A DNA stretch of 64,000 nt from Euphorbia lathyris (taxonomy: Eukaryota; Streptophyta; Magnoliopsida; Malpighiales; Euphorbiaceae). Position numbers and translations under genes: made by a program. Location of the stretch: NCBI RefSeq assembly GCF_963576675.1, contig NC_088915.1, positions 89,165,501 through 89,229,500 of the forward strand, in the 5' to 3' direction. Below the pieces are notes generated by a model. The model had not been told where the DNA came from. It searched no databases and was given only the letters and a program-made list of their open reading frames with translations. Shown one piece after another: positions 52,681 through 63,470 of this stretch (its first letter is position 1; the number at the start of each line of letters is the position of its first letter).

Positions 52681-53659
52681 AAACATTTTTTTTCTCCGAA
52701 CGAGGATGGCGAATGAATTAATGATCAAAATAACCCCCAAACTTGACAATCATTATCAATTATACCCTCTTTCCCCAAATGAAAATATATCCATTTATTA
52801 AAAAAAAAATGTGGACGAGCAACAATCGAATCGTCAACAAAAGAATGACGACTGAAACGATATCTCGGCCATGGAATTCATTATACCTCCGATAACTTTT
52901 CAGACGAAAACACCATTTCAACACCGTGTCCCGTCTTATTTTATAGATCGGAGACTTTCTTTCTAATTAAACAGAATCAGAAAATTAAAACCCTAAACGC
53001 TCCTCTCCGATTCGCTCTTCTACTCTCCGGCAGCAGCAAACTTCCGGCTGCGCTGCGAGGTGAAACGTTAGGGGTGATGTTGGGGGTTTATAAAGGGAGT
53101 ACCTTCTGAATCTAACCCTAGCGAGCCTTCCCAATTTCTTTTATTTGTAAATTTAACCACTTTAGTTTCCCCAATTTCATAACTTGCCCACCTTCCCCCT
53201 CATTTCCATTTATCCATTTATTTAGGCTTAATTAGATCTGTCCACCCGGCCATTCAGATCTGTGTCCCTTGAACTAGATTTTGACAATGAAAATTGATTA
53301 GAGATCTATCATGATTCAGACCTGCTAAAGCGCGTCTACTTTTCGAGTAGGTTTGGAATTGATAAAAGTAGCACGGATCAGTCCCGTCCGATCCGCCTAT
53401 GAATATTAATTATTAATTTATATATTTAATATTTAATTTTAAGTATAAATTTTATTTTTATAATTAAAAATTATGTATATAGCTTTAGGTGGGTTTTTAT
53501 GGGTTGGACTTGAGATTTGATTTCCAAGCCCGAACCCAACCCAGCCCAGTCCAGCCCGAGCCCGACTAAATTAATAGTGGGCTGGCCTGGGCTTGGACTA
53601 CACATTTGTACATGAAAACCTGATAGGCCCGGCCTGAGCCTTGTCCAATGTACATGTAT
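52681..53659. other. Intergenic DNA with an orphan promoter-like stretch
   Basis: At 52980-53110 there is a telo-box AAACCCTAA (52988-52996), a CT-rich 'ctcctctccgattcgctctt' and a second AACCCTA near 53115. This resembles the promoter and leader of plant translation-related genes, but no coding exon follows. Around 53530-53640 repeated 'gcccgagcccgac' and 'gggctggcctgggc' words suggest a hAT-derived fragment. Otherwise nothing seen. Confidence 0.4.
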
Positions 53660-54215
53660 AGGCTTAATACAGTTGACTATACTTAGCCCAAAATTTTAAC
53701 TGTCTGTTTGAACTTTTAAAAGTTTCAATAATCTCTTAGTCTTATTCAATTTTGTATTTAATAATCTCATATTTTTCAATGAAATTTTTTAGATGCTGAA
53801 AATGAGAGACACGTTCTGTCACGTGTCAAAGTTGCTTGCCACGTGTCAAAAAGAAAATGTCAATTAAATTTTTTGAAAGTTCACCAGATAATTGAGGTTT
53901 TGGAGTTATCAAATGCAATTGGACAAACTTGCACTCTTCCACTCATTCTCATTTATCCATTTATTTAGGCCTAATATAGCCCGTACTTAGCCCAAAACTT
54001 TAACTGTCGTTCTATACTGTTAGAAGTTTTAAATGACCCCATATTTTTGTTCAATTGTATTTAATAATCTCCTAATTTTTAATAGAATTTTTTCATGCAG
54101 AAAATAGAAGACATGTTTTGTCACATGTTAAAGTGCTCGTCACGTGTCAATTAGAAACTTTGAAAATTCACTAGACAATTGAAGTTTCAAAGTTATCGAA
54201 TGCAATTAGACAAAA
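53660..54215. repeat. Two-copy tandem duplication, about 300-bp period
   Basis: 'acttagcccaaaattttaac' at about 53685 recurs as 'acttagcccaaaactttaac' at about 53984. Later words (acgtgtcaa, ttcaccagataattga) follow in the same order in both copies. The second copy is shorter by small deletions. No coding potential. Confidence 0.6.
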
Positions 54216-54639
54216 AAAAAATATAGAGTTATTTAATACAATTAGATCAGGATAGAATGTTATTGAATGCAATTAGATAAAAAAAAAATATAGACATATT
54301 ACATGCATTTGAACAAAAAAAATATGAAGTCATTTGAAATTTTTTAAGAGTCGGGAATGGTGCAAGATTTGCACCCTTAGAGACTGGAGATTTCCACTTA
54401 TGCTTGCCATCTGGATTATTGATCATTCTAAAGAACTATTTTTTATGTTCCTGCTGCTACGAGTAGGAACATTATTTTTATTTCTTGTTTGGACAATGAC
54501 GGTTTTAATTTTGTTATTTCAAATATGTTATTACTATTCGTCATAGAGACGTGTTTTATGATTTAGGATTATTAAATAGCGATCTATCTATTTTGGATTT
54601 AAATGACCATGATTCAAACAGGTTAAATCAAATGAATTG
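54216..54639. other. AT-rich intergenic DNA
   Basis: A-rich runs and short direct repeats ('atgcaattagat') continue from the tandem duplication. No gene or element end recognised. Confidence 0.4.
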
Positions 54640-55860
54640 AACCCAACTTACTTCTGGCATTGTTATCTAGGATACGTAAACAAAAAACGAATTTCGAGAC
54701 TTCATAAGAATTAAATTCTCCGATCATTTGATTTTGAATCATATGAGACATGTGAGTCTTGCTTACGGAGTAAGATGACTAAAAGTCCTTTCAACAAACA
54801 AAATGAAAAGGCAACAAGTTTATTGGCTTTAGTACATATGGATGTTTTCGGTCCAGTAAGTACACAAGTTGGAGGTAGGTGTAGCTACTTCGTGACTTTA
54901 ACGGATGACTTCACTATATTCGACTATGTCTATTTGATGAAGCACAAATTCGAAACCTGTGAAAGGTTCAAAGAGTAAAGAACGAAGTACAAAATCAGTC
55001 AGGTAAAAGTATTAAGATCATCTGATCAGATCGGGATGGCTTAAACAATCAAGAGTTTGACTCATGTCTAAAAGAGTGTGAAATTGTTTAACAACTCACT
55101 CTACCCGGAACACCCATTAGAATAATGAAGAGATTCAGTGTGAGTGACGCTAAGAAAGGTCTCTTGCCGATGGGTCATGGCCTAACTTTAATTAAGGCTG
55201 GTTATCCTCCTATGAGGAAACAGAGGAAGCACATGAGTAAGATACCATACACTTCAGCTATTGGTTCTTTCATGCATGTCATACTATGTACTAGACCCGA
55301 TGTTGCACACCCACTAAGCATGACTACTCGGTTCCAACAAGACCCTGGTGAAAACCATTAGACCATAATCAAGGTTATCCTTAAGTACTTGAGAATGACT
55401 AAGAAAAGCTTCTTAGTGTATGATGGACATAAAGAGCTCGTTGTAATTGGTTACACTGATATTGGCTTCGAATTTGACGTTGATGACTTGAGATCGCAGT
55501 TTGGATACGTGTTTATTTTGAATAGAGGTGATGTTAGTTGGGAAAGCTCAAAGCATGATAACTTTGCAAATTCTACCACAAAATTTGAGTATATTGTTAC
55601 ATCTGATGATGCTGCGAAAGAGGTTGTTTGGATCAAGAAGTTTGTTACTAAGTTAGGAGTGGTTCCTTTAATCCTAGACCTAGTCGATCTCTTCTATGAT
55701 AAAAATGGGGCCATTGCACAAGTCAAGGAGTCACGGTCACACAAAAAGGCCAAACACATATTCATGAGATTCTATCTCATTCGGGAGATAGTCGAACATG
55801 GGGATATAAACATTAGCAAGGTTGCATCTGACGATAATGTCATGAAGGATTAGGCTCATG
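54640..55860 (+). pseudogene. Internally deleted copia pol remnant
   Basis: Plus-strand pieces in order: the GAG-pre-integrase segment (YLGYVNKKRIS…), CESCLRSKMTKSPF, integrase start (LVHMDVFGPVSTQVGG), then a jump to the end of RT and RNase H (YTSAIGSFMHVILCTRPDVAHPLS, YTDIGFEFDVDDLRSQFGYVF, FEYIVTSDDAAKEVVWIK, KAKHIFMRFYLIREIVEHGDI). The integrase core and RT catalytic region are absent, and frameshifts and stops occur between pieces. No LTRs were found. It is dead and belongs to a copia lineage other than the SIRE-type element. Confidence 0.85.
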
Positions 55861-55948
55861 CCTAGTTGGCCGAAACATGAGGGTCCTATTAGGTCTAAAA
55901 GGATTAGGCTCATGCCTAGTTGGAATTAGTGTAAGTAGGAGACTATTA
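55861..55948. repeat. Short tandem duplication after the copia remnant
   Basis: 'aaggattaggctcatgccta' begins at 55846 and again at 55899, a 53-bp period. Confidence 0.6.
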
Positions 55949-56396
55949 GAGCATCTCCAATAGAGGTTACTATAAAGAGTGCCAAAAATTAACACATCAT
56001 ACTAAAATGTAATATTTTATTAATTTAGTAATCTACATCATTCTTGGCAACTTTTATTTAAAAATGCTCCAATAGTAAAGCAACTTTAAAAGTTTCCCCA
56101 ATGACCACATAAATCATTGCTTAATATATAATTTATTTAATTATAAATATTGACAACCAATAGTGAAATGAGAACGAAAGTCATAAAAAAGGTAAACCAA
56201 TAGTATTCATGTAAATCAAATTTTTTATAGTAAAAAGTGTTTAGTAACCTTGCTTCAAGGTTGCTAAAAATTGGCAACCTTTGGCAACTTTTTTGACACT
56301 CACTATCACTCCAATAGTAGACACCCTTTAAAAATTGTCAAACTAAAATACCAAATCAGCTGGCACTCTTTTGAACACACTCTATTAGAGATGCTC
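55949..56396. mobile_element. PIF/Harbinger-type MITE
   Basis: Ends GAGCATCTCCAATAGAG and CTCTATTAGAGATGCTC are inverted repeats; TTA flanks each side (55946-55948, 56397-56399). Subterminal 'agagtgcca' and 'tggcactct' extend the inverted repeat. 448 bp, non-coding. Confidence 0.8.
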
Positions 56397-56399
56397 TTA

Positions 56400-57037
56400 G
56401 TATATGTCTAGCCCCTAGATATTATTTTAATAGATCAAGAGCTAAGCCTGTTTAAACACAACGACCTTTAATATTTCCAATGGGTAAATTAAGCCTTCAT
56501 CACATTGTTATAATACTTGGCTTTTGATATATGACTCTGTACTATATATGACTTTCCTATTTGCCCAAGATTAACACCTATATGCGTGCGTACTATTTTA
56601 TTTTTAGTATATATACATATTATATTTTTAGTATATATACATATTATCAATGGTTAAGAACCAATTTTTCTATATAGTTATAAAACAAAAACTTCTTAAA
56701 AATTAAACTGGTTTACAGAAATATTGGATCGTTTTGAACAAATTTCAAAAAATTTATCTCCTATAATATATTAATCAAAGTTGAATTTTGTTATTAAATA
56801 CAAACTTAAAGAGCTAATTAACCACCACCAAAGGGTCCAAAACCACCCATAGTAGGAGTGGTTCCGGCAGCAGGATGCCTGTATCCGCCCCTGGTTAACA
56901 CCAAAATGACTGTATCCGCCCCTGGTTAACACCAAAATGACGAAAACTTTTCTATATATACACATATACGTGTAAAAAAGACATCTTTTCTGTTTCTGTA
57001 TACAATATCCATAAATTCAGCTAACTTGTTCTTCATC
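56400..57037. other. PTOX downstream region with short tandem repeats
   Basis: A 31-bp unit 'ctgtatccgcccctggttaa…' is present twice at about 56879-56940, and a 'tttttagtatatatacatatta' unit twice at about 56603-56647. On the minus strand 56816-56880 can be read as a Gly-rich peptide (TMGGFGPFGGG), but nothing supports it as a gene. PTOX transcription probably ends here. Confidence 0.45.
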
Positions 57038-60000
57038 TCACAGATTTGTTGTTTTTAATGGAGGAGATGTTAAAGATTTCTTTAAACAATCAACAATCCC
57101 TTCACAATCTGTTTCCGGAACCACACAGCCTGAATCTGATACATCCTCAACAGACTCCTCTGCATACGAATGAGGCGACCGGAGATTCCCGTGTTTCTGA
57201 CAAGCTTTCATCGTCTTACAATGTTCCGCTTCATCCTCTCGGATGTTCATAAACACATCATATAGATTATCTGAAACAAACATAACATCTGTCTGTTAGC
57301 ATATCACCTAAAAGAAAAGCGAAAATCATTTCCGAAATTGTCTATTACTTATTTGCGGTCTTCGTGTATTGGGGGTTCTGGAGGTTTGGAACTCGTCTGG
57401 AAATAGAAGGAAGAAAATGTCAGATTTAAGTCGTACTTCTGACGATAAGTAGACGTTGTTGTCGAAAGATGAACTCACCGAATAAGTACAAGTCGCCACC
57501 AGTGTAGTACTTTACAGCAACTTCTGGAGCAGGCAATTTTTTCAACTCCTCTGCAGCAATCAATAGTACTATCATTAATATGTGTATTATATGTTCTATG
57601 TCCGTGCTTATGTGTCGATGGGCTATTCGTGACCTTAGACTAAATGTGTATGTGTAAAAAAGGGCGGCCCGGTCGCACTACGTGTCCCCGCTGAGCGAGG
57701 GTCCGGGGAGGGGTCCCACCACAAGGGTGTACTGGGGGCAAGCCTTCCCCTGCCAATTTATTTGGCAAGAGACCGCTCCTAAGACTCGAACCCGTGACCT
57801 CTTGGTCACACGACAACAACGTTTACCGTTGCGCCAAGGCTCGCCCTCCTAAATGTGTATGTGTAATAAAAAAAAAACTGCTTGGTCGCTAGATAATTAT
57901 CTCGGATAGTAGTTACAATGTCCGGTCACTTAATAACTGTTCTGGACAGCGGTAGCGAGTTTAAAAAGATTGCAGGGTTCTCTCTAAACGAGCCCTCAAC
58001 TTCAAGAGAGTGAAGGGTTCTCTCCAAACGAGCCCTTAAACTAACAAGAAAACCGCCACTGCCTGTGGATATACTAGCATTCAGTCAGGTCAAGGGCTGT
58101 ACAAGGATCACATTTGAACGTTTCGAAGTGAGGCCAAACTTTCAAGCAACTTTCAAGCAACGAGTTTAAAAAGGGGTAAATTACATCCATGGCCACCGAA
58201 CTTTACCCATTTTAACATTGTGGCCACTAAACTTCAATTCTTAACGGTATGACCACCGAACTTTACACTTTTTAAAACTGGTGGCCAAAATATTCAAGAA
58301 TTAAAGTTGTTCAGAACGGCATTTACCATGAAACCACATTTTTTATTTTCCAAAATCACATTTTTTGGAGTTTTCTCTCTCTAAAAATTTACTCTCTCTC
58401 TCCTAATAAAACAACACCTAAATAATCTCAAAACGAAAATTTTCAAGAATTAAAGTTCTTTAGAATATCACTAACGCTTCGGATTTTTTATTTTTAGGCC
58501 GCCAACAGTCGTTTTGAGGTGTTGAGTGGCCACCGGTGTTAAAAAGTGTAAAATTCAGTGGCCATAATGTTAAATGGGTAAAGTTCAGTGGCCATGGGTG
58601 TAATTTACCCGTTTAAAAAGATTGCAGGGTTCTCTCTAAACGAGCCCTGAACTTCAAGAGAGTGAAGGGTTCTCTCCAAACGAGCCCTTAAAAAAAAAGG
58701 ACGGCCCGGTGCGCTACGCGTCCCCGCTAAGCCTTGCCAATTTTTTGGCAAGAGGCCGCTCCTAAGACTCAAACCCGTGACCTCTCAGTCACACGACAAC
58801 AACGTTTACCGTTGCGCCAAGACTCGAACCCGTGACCTCTTAGTCAAACGAGCCCTTAAACTAACAAGAAAATCGCCACTGCCTGTGGATATACTAGCAT
58901 TCAGTCAGGTCAAGGGCAGTACAAGGATCACATTTGAACGTTTCGAGCTGAGGCCAAACTTTCAAGCAACGAGTACTAAAATTACTAGCACATCTCCAAT
59001 TCAAGGTTCAAACTTGATAGAAAAACATTTAAATCTATTAAACATACCTCCTTGTGCTTTGATAAATTTGTCATAAGTTGAAAATGCGTGGCTTTCCACG
59101 CATTCAGAAAAGTGATCTGCAATAACAACGAAATTGAACCTATAAAAAATTCAACCATTTACATAACAGTATATATACAAGTTGTACGAGTCAAAATAAG
59201 TAGTTTGTTCTATGATGTTATGTCTTTTCTCTCTGTCTAAAATCAATAAATAGCAAAGGAAAGCCAATGAAATTGTGACCTTTTTGAGGCCTAATACAAG
59301 TTCTAAGTGCATATAGTATACTAAATAACTTGAAAACAAGATTGACGGATCCAGAATTCACGGACAAGGGCGCTTGTGGTAGTCTCTCGTGACTTATGGG
59401 TGCTCAATTGATATTTTTTGGTGTTTTTACATTAAAAAAATAAATAAAGCCCCGTATACAGTTTTCATAGAAATTTCGTGTTTACCGGTGTCCAGTGGGT
59501 GCTCGAGCCCCCCTAGCTCCCTGCTGAATCCTTCCCTGAATAGACAGGGACGGATCCAGGGGGGCTTAAGCACCCACTAGTCGCCGGAAAATGTCAAAAA
59601 TTTCATGGAAACTTGGGGCTTTAATATTTTTTTTCCATAAAAACACCAAAAAAATATAAATTTAGCACCCATAAATCACGAGAGACCACCATAAGCACCC
59701 CGTGTCAGTGAATCCTGACTCGGTCAGTGTGAATGGATATATTAGATAGGCCAGCCTACTCAATATGATTAGGGGTAAGCATACTTACAAGCCATTCTTG
59801 GGCTTATTGCATACATGAGAACTGTCATAAAATAGTAAACGAATGCTATGTGTTGAGAAAGAAACCGATCAAACCACCAAGCATTACCCCCCAATTCCTG
59901 CAACCAAATGACTAATATGAGAATCAAGAAACTACATAAAAATCGATGTAATTTGTGGCGAAAATGCAAAGTATACGAGACAGAAATCAGCAGGATAAAA

Positions 60001-63000
60001 TGCAACACATATGTGCAGGCACGCAAGAGGGAAGGCCAGTAGTTCTCACATTTCTTCGCTTCTCTAGTTGCTACCTCATAATCTTAGCACTAAATTTCAT
60101 TTTATCAGTACTATCACTGTTGTTAGAACCGTATGATTCGCGATTCGGCTTCATTTTGGGCCGACTCTATAGGTAGAATAGATAGTGAATCGGCCGAATC
60201 TAACTATTCTCGCATTAGAATAAAAAAACTGATAGCAATCAAAAGTTTTGAATGTGTACATTTCAATTAAATGTAGGATTCATGAATGACTTTTGTCCGA
60301 CCCCATACAACCAATAAGGAGTAAAGTAAATGAATTAAAAAAACAATAATTAAAATCCAAAGAAACAGATTCGTTTACTTATTGATTTTTTTAATTTTTT
60401 ATTCATTTACTTTAATCCTTATTGGTTGTATGCGGTCGGACAAAAGTCATTCATGAATCCTACATTTAATTGAACTGTACAGATTCCAAAACTCTTCATT
60501 GCTGACAGTTTGTTTCTTCTAATGCGAGGATCGTTAGAATCGGACGACTCAGCTGATTCACCACCGAGTCGTCCGATTCACCACTGATTCTGGATGATTT
60601 CCCGATTCTACCTACAGAATCGACTTGAAATGGAGCCGACTCGACTCAAGTTGTACGATTCTAACAGTGATTATATGTTTAACAAATAAAATCATAAGGA
60701 TACAAAACAATTTCAAATTTTCAATAAAAAAAGATAGACGTAAATCATACACAACTATAAATGTAAACGATACCTACTTCCATGATAAGCAAATGATGCA
60801 TCTCATTCCAGCTCTCAGCGAAATGTACTTTGATATAATCCGCTCTTCTCCACCAACCAAAACTCTCATACATATGAAGGACAGATATGAAGGCTGCAAA
60901 GTAACCAAATCATTATGCAAAGTAACAAATATCAGAAAGTACAATGTTCTATATATTATCCAAGTTAATCTTAAAAAGGGATTGCTTTAGAAACTTCAGA
61001 AACCCCGAAACAAAATTTTCCAGTTGCACGACGCTTTGAATCCCATATTAATGTAATCCCGGTCATGGTTGCAACCGGATAAACTTACATATCAAAATTC
61101 CTACTCGATTCTATTCCAAATTCAGTCCTTCAATAATACTATATGATGCTATCTTATTCAGAATTCATAAAAATTCATTCCTATTGAGTTAAAGATCATT
61201 TCTTTGCTATGTTGCACGGAAACTCCTCTTTAGTAGTGCTTTTGCGTTTCCGTTTCCATCTACTGGCTATGTTTTAGAAATAATGTTTCTTGGTGTCTGT
61301 ATGTGTGAAACATAGATGAAAACAAGTATATACATTCCGTTGATAGAACCAAAGAAATGGCAAAAAAATTCGTTCATTGGATCATACCACACTTTCTCAA
61401 ATTTTTAGTTCGTTCTCTTCTAGGCCTGCTTAGTGTAGTTTTCGAGAGTTTCAGCGAAACGCTTTAAAATCAAAGTTTCTGTGCAACATAGTTTCTTTGA
61501 GATCAGTCCGTTTATGACATATCAACAACTTTATCTCTAACAAATAAGACATTAAAGCAAGGTTTTGGAGCTAGAAACCCCAAAAACAAGAACTAGAAAC
61601 CACAAAAACATAAACTAGATACAGAAAGAGACATTATAACACACCAAAATAAGGAACTCTTGCAATAGTTTCCAACACAAAGAACCTTGCATAATCTCGG
61701 TCATGGTACAAAGAATCTAGAACCTTTATCACCGTATCCTGAAAAGATAGAAGCATGTAATGGTAATCAGATGAATATTAACTCCTGCAGAAATGTTGAG
61801 CTACTCCCATTTAGCTAACAGTAAAAAAAAACAGCATAAGCAAAATTACATCTTTAAGAATATTTTGTAGAGCTGTAAGTGAGCCGAGCCGCTCACAAGC
61901 GTCAATAAAAGCTCGACTGTGTTTAGCTGGATTCATAAATGGAACACGGCGAAAATGTTTCGGTTCAATTGTAATGTTCATGAACACTTGTGAGTAAGTT
62001 TGATTCGATTATTTTTTTAATAATAATATTTCTATAAAAAGGAAAATGTAAAACAACATAGTTTTGTAGGTTTTCAACGGTGTAGTTTTGTGTTACAAAA
62101 AATTCAAATTAACATCATGAATGAGTTGTTTGCGAGTGAGATTCATGAACAGAATTAACTAGCTTCTCGCGAACAGCTCATAAATGTTGAGCTCGAGATC
62201 GTCAATTTTCTAACCATCAAGCACGAGAAGGCCAAATCTCAGCTTGGTTAGATTACAGCCCTAATATTTTGTAACATAATCAAACAGAAAAGGTGAACAT
62301 GAAAACTATGTAGTTTTTTGTTAATGAAATTTCAAATCAACATAATTAATGAATTGTTTGCGAACCAAGTTCATAAATTTTGTTCATGAATTTCGCTGGC
62401 AAACAATAAGCTCCTAAACAACCTCATGAGCAGCTCACAAGTGCAAGCCAAAGCTCGGTCTGGCTTACAACCCTAAAACCATGTAGTTATGTAGTTTTAT
62501 GTTAAAGAAATTTCAAATGAAAATACTTAATGCGTTATTTACTCATTAACAGAATTAACAGCTTCTCGCAAGCTCATAATGTTGAGCTTGAGCTCGAGCT
62601 CGAGCTCATCAGAGGAGCCGAGCATGAGCAGGCAAAAGCTCCGCTCACATAATCAAACAGAAAAGGTGAACATGGAAGTATGAGAACAAAAACGTAATTA
62701 AAGACATGGAAAAAGATTTAAACGAATATCAAAAGAGGAAAATGAGAAAAACTTACCGTGAGAAATACATTGATAGACTGTTCAATCTTAATAACCCATT
62801 TCTCCACAGTACCCGATGATTCATCATCGGGCGGCTCACCATCACCTCCTTTTCTCTCATCACTTGTAAAAGTTTTCGGTTGAAATGTTTCCTCCACCAC
62901 AACTTTCTCATCATTTTCTCGCAACACCGTTGCTCGAACTCGGAACAATTTTCTAAATAACAACAACGAAAAGTAAAATCAGAACTCCATTACCAAAATT

Positions 63001-63164
63001 AAGAATCACAATTGAAGAATTCTCACTTACCCAGCGCCTTTAGATCGATGGGAAGAGATGGAATTGTATCTCAAAACACTTCGGCGGGGGAAAGGGGAAA
63101 GGGTTTTACAATTTCTAATTGAAATTGAGGTTGGATGTGCTGCCGGTGAGATACTCATGGCCAT
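57038..63164 (-). CDS. PTOX: Plastid terminal oxidase (PTOX/IMMUTANS), nine exons
   Basis: Exons on the minus strand: 63164-63031, 62952-62757, 61738-61645, 60893-60778, 59897-59789, 59116-59048, 57550-57479, 57396-57349 and 57270-57038. All introns are GT…AG and all phases match, giving 356 residues. The first 50 or so residues are Ser/Arg-rich, a plastid transit peptide. The di-iron ligands expected from Arabidopsis IMMUTANS are all present, shifted by three: E133, E172, H175, E224, E293, H296 (LETIAR, NEMHH, CVESHAF, REDEAEH). Exon 8 encodes 16 residues (264-279), the PTOX-specific insertion reported as needed for activity. The enzyme oxidises plastoquinol with oxygen in thylakoids, supporting carotenoid desaturation and redox safety. 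The frame is intact. Introns hold SINEs and MITEs. The exon 8 donor is ATAA|GTAATAG, GT-conforming but weak. Confidence 0.95.
57658..57848 (-). mobile_element. Au-like tRNA-derived SINE
   Basis: On the minus strand it has a 5' tRNA-like region with A-box (TTGGCGCAACGG) and B-box (GGGTTCGAGTC), a body with cctcgctcagcggggacac, and a 3' end GACCGGGCCGCCC followed by a short T run. An 18-bp duplication CTAAATGTGTATGTGTAA flanks it (57640-57657, 57849-57866). It sits in PTOX intron 6. Au SINEs share this structure. Confidence 0.88.
58173..58610. mobile_element. Mutator-type MITE, family 1
   Basis: Ends GGGGTAAATTACATCCATGG and CCATGGGTGTAATTTACCC; 9-bp duplication GTTTAAAAA at 58164-58172 and 58611-58619. 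The interior shows the family's 'gttttctctctctaaaaatt' and 'aaagttgttcagaacg' words. 438 bp, non-coding, in PTOX intron 6. Confidence 0.88.
58693..58844 (-). mobile_element. Rearranged Au-like SINE, second copy
   Basis: Flanked by a 16-bp duplication CAAACGAGCCCTTAAA (58677-58692, 58845-58860). The 3' part keeps CACCGGGCCGTCC and the T run, but much of the body is deleted. At the 5' end a second B-box-like 'aggtcacgggttcgagtc' lies upstream of the A-box, so the tRNA head is partly duplicated. Confidence 0.8.
59343..59725. repeat. Foldback element in PTOX intron 5
   Basis: The left half 'gacggatccagaattcacgg…gtctctcgtgacttatgggt' is mirrored by 'acccataaatcacgagagac…cagtgaatcctgac'. The centre contains another 'gggacggatccaggggggct'. 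Probably a MITE; the ends and target duplication were not resolved. The 'ggcttaagcacccac' style is common in plant repeats. Confidence 0.65.
60115..60669. repeat. Foldback element in PTOX intron 4, CACTG…CAGTG ends
   Basis: Terminal CACTGTTGTTAGAA and TTCTAACAGTG are complementary, and long inner arms pair (taggattcatgaatgacttt with aaagtcattcatgaatccta). Ends resemble CACTA elements, but the flanking trinucleotides (tat, att) do not match. 555 bp, non-coding. Confidence 0.7.
61207..61491. mobile_element. MITE with 8-bp target duplication (hAT-like) in PTOX intron 3
   Basis: Ends CTATGTTGCACGGAAAC and GTTTCTGTGCAACATAG form the inverted repeat; perfect 8-bp duplication TTTCTTTG at 61199-61206 and 61492-61499. 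285 bp, non-coding. The 8-bp duplication points to hAT, although the terminal bases are not the usual CAG. Confidence 0.78.
61870..62675. repeat. Repeat-rich DNA of PTOX intron 2
   Basis: Clustered 'gagctcgagctcgagctc', 'gctcacaag' and 'tcataaat' words resemble a degenerate hAT-type element. A 27-bp direct repeat beginning 'cataatcaaacagaaaaggt' lies at 62275-62301 and 62648-62674, and a 'tagttttttgttaatgaaat' phrase recurs in diverged form near 62490, indicating a local duplication of about 373 bp. Confidence 0.6.
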
Positions 63165-63470
63165 TAGTGGAGCATATACAAGGAAGTGGAAAGCGAATCG
63201 GAGAAGGGGAAGATGGAATTGAATTTGGGGATATGTGAGAAGAGAAGAGTTCGTAAAACAGGGGAATAAATGAAATGAGAATGAAGAAGAAGAGAGCAGG
63301 ATAAAACAAAACAATGGCGGTTTGTTAGTGGAATGAATATTCCTTCCTCCTACAAAGTGAATGGAGCCAATCTATTGGGCTAGAAAGGTAAGGGCTTTAG
63401 GTTTTAGATATTTTATTTGAAATTTGGTAAGGCCCTTAAATTAGAGAGTCAAATAAATGCTCAATATACA
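63165..63470 (-). promoter_or_regulatory. PTOX 5' leader and proximal upstream region
   Basis: About 300 bp separate the ATG from the MITE at 63471. The leader is CT-rich on the coding strand (ttcttcttcattctcatttc). CCAAT occurs on both strands near 63367-63380, next to a TGGGCT word similar to plant site II elements. No clear TATA box, which is common for plastid-protein genes. Confidence 0.4.

Larger units (their letters stand above)
57957..58975. repeat. Tandem duplication in PTOX intron 6, later split by a MITE and a SINE
   Basis: A unit of about 210 bp starting gtttaaaaagattgcaggg occurs at 57958-58172 and again at 58611-58690 plus 58845-58975. Both copies carry 'gtggatatactagcattcag' and 'aagggttctctccaaacgag'. 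The second copy is interrupted by the SINE at 58693, and the MITE at 58173 sits exactly at the junction of the two copies. Confidence 0.85.

Noticed and set aside
56771..56965. Gly-rich peptide (TMGGFGPFGGG) downstream of PTOX
   Set aside because: PTOX ends at 57038 with all nine exons accounted for. This stretch has no start, no splice context and overlaps a 31-bp tandem repeat.
57770..57848. tRNA gene suggested by A-box and B-box
   Set aside because: The boxes are the head of a SINE with target duplication, non-tRNA body and T tail; no cloverleaf is apparent.
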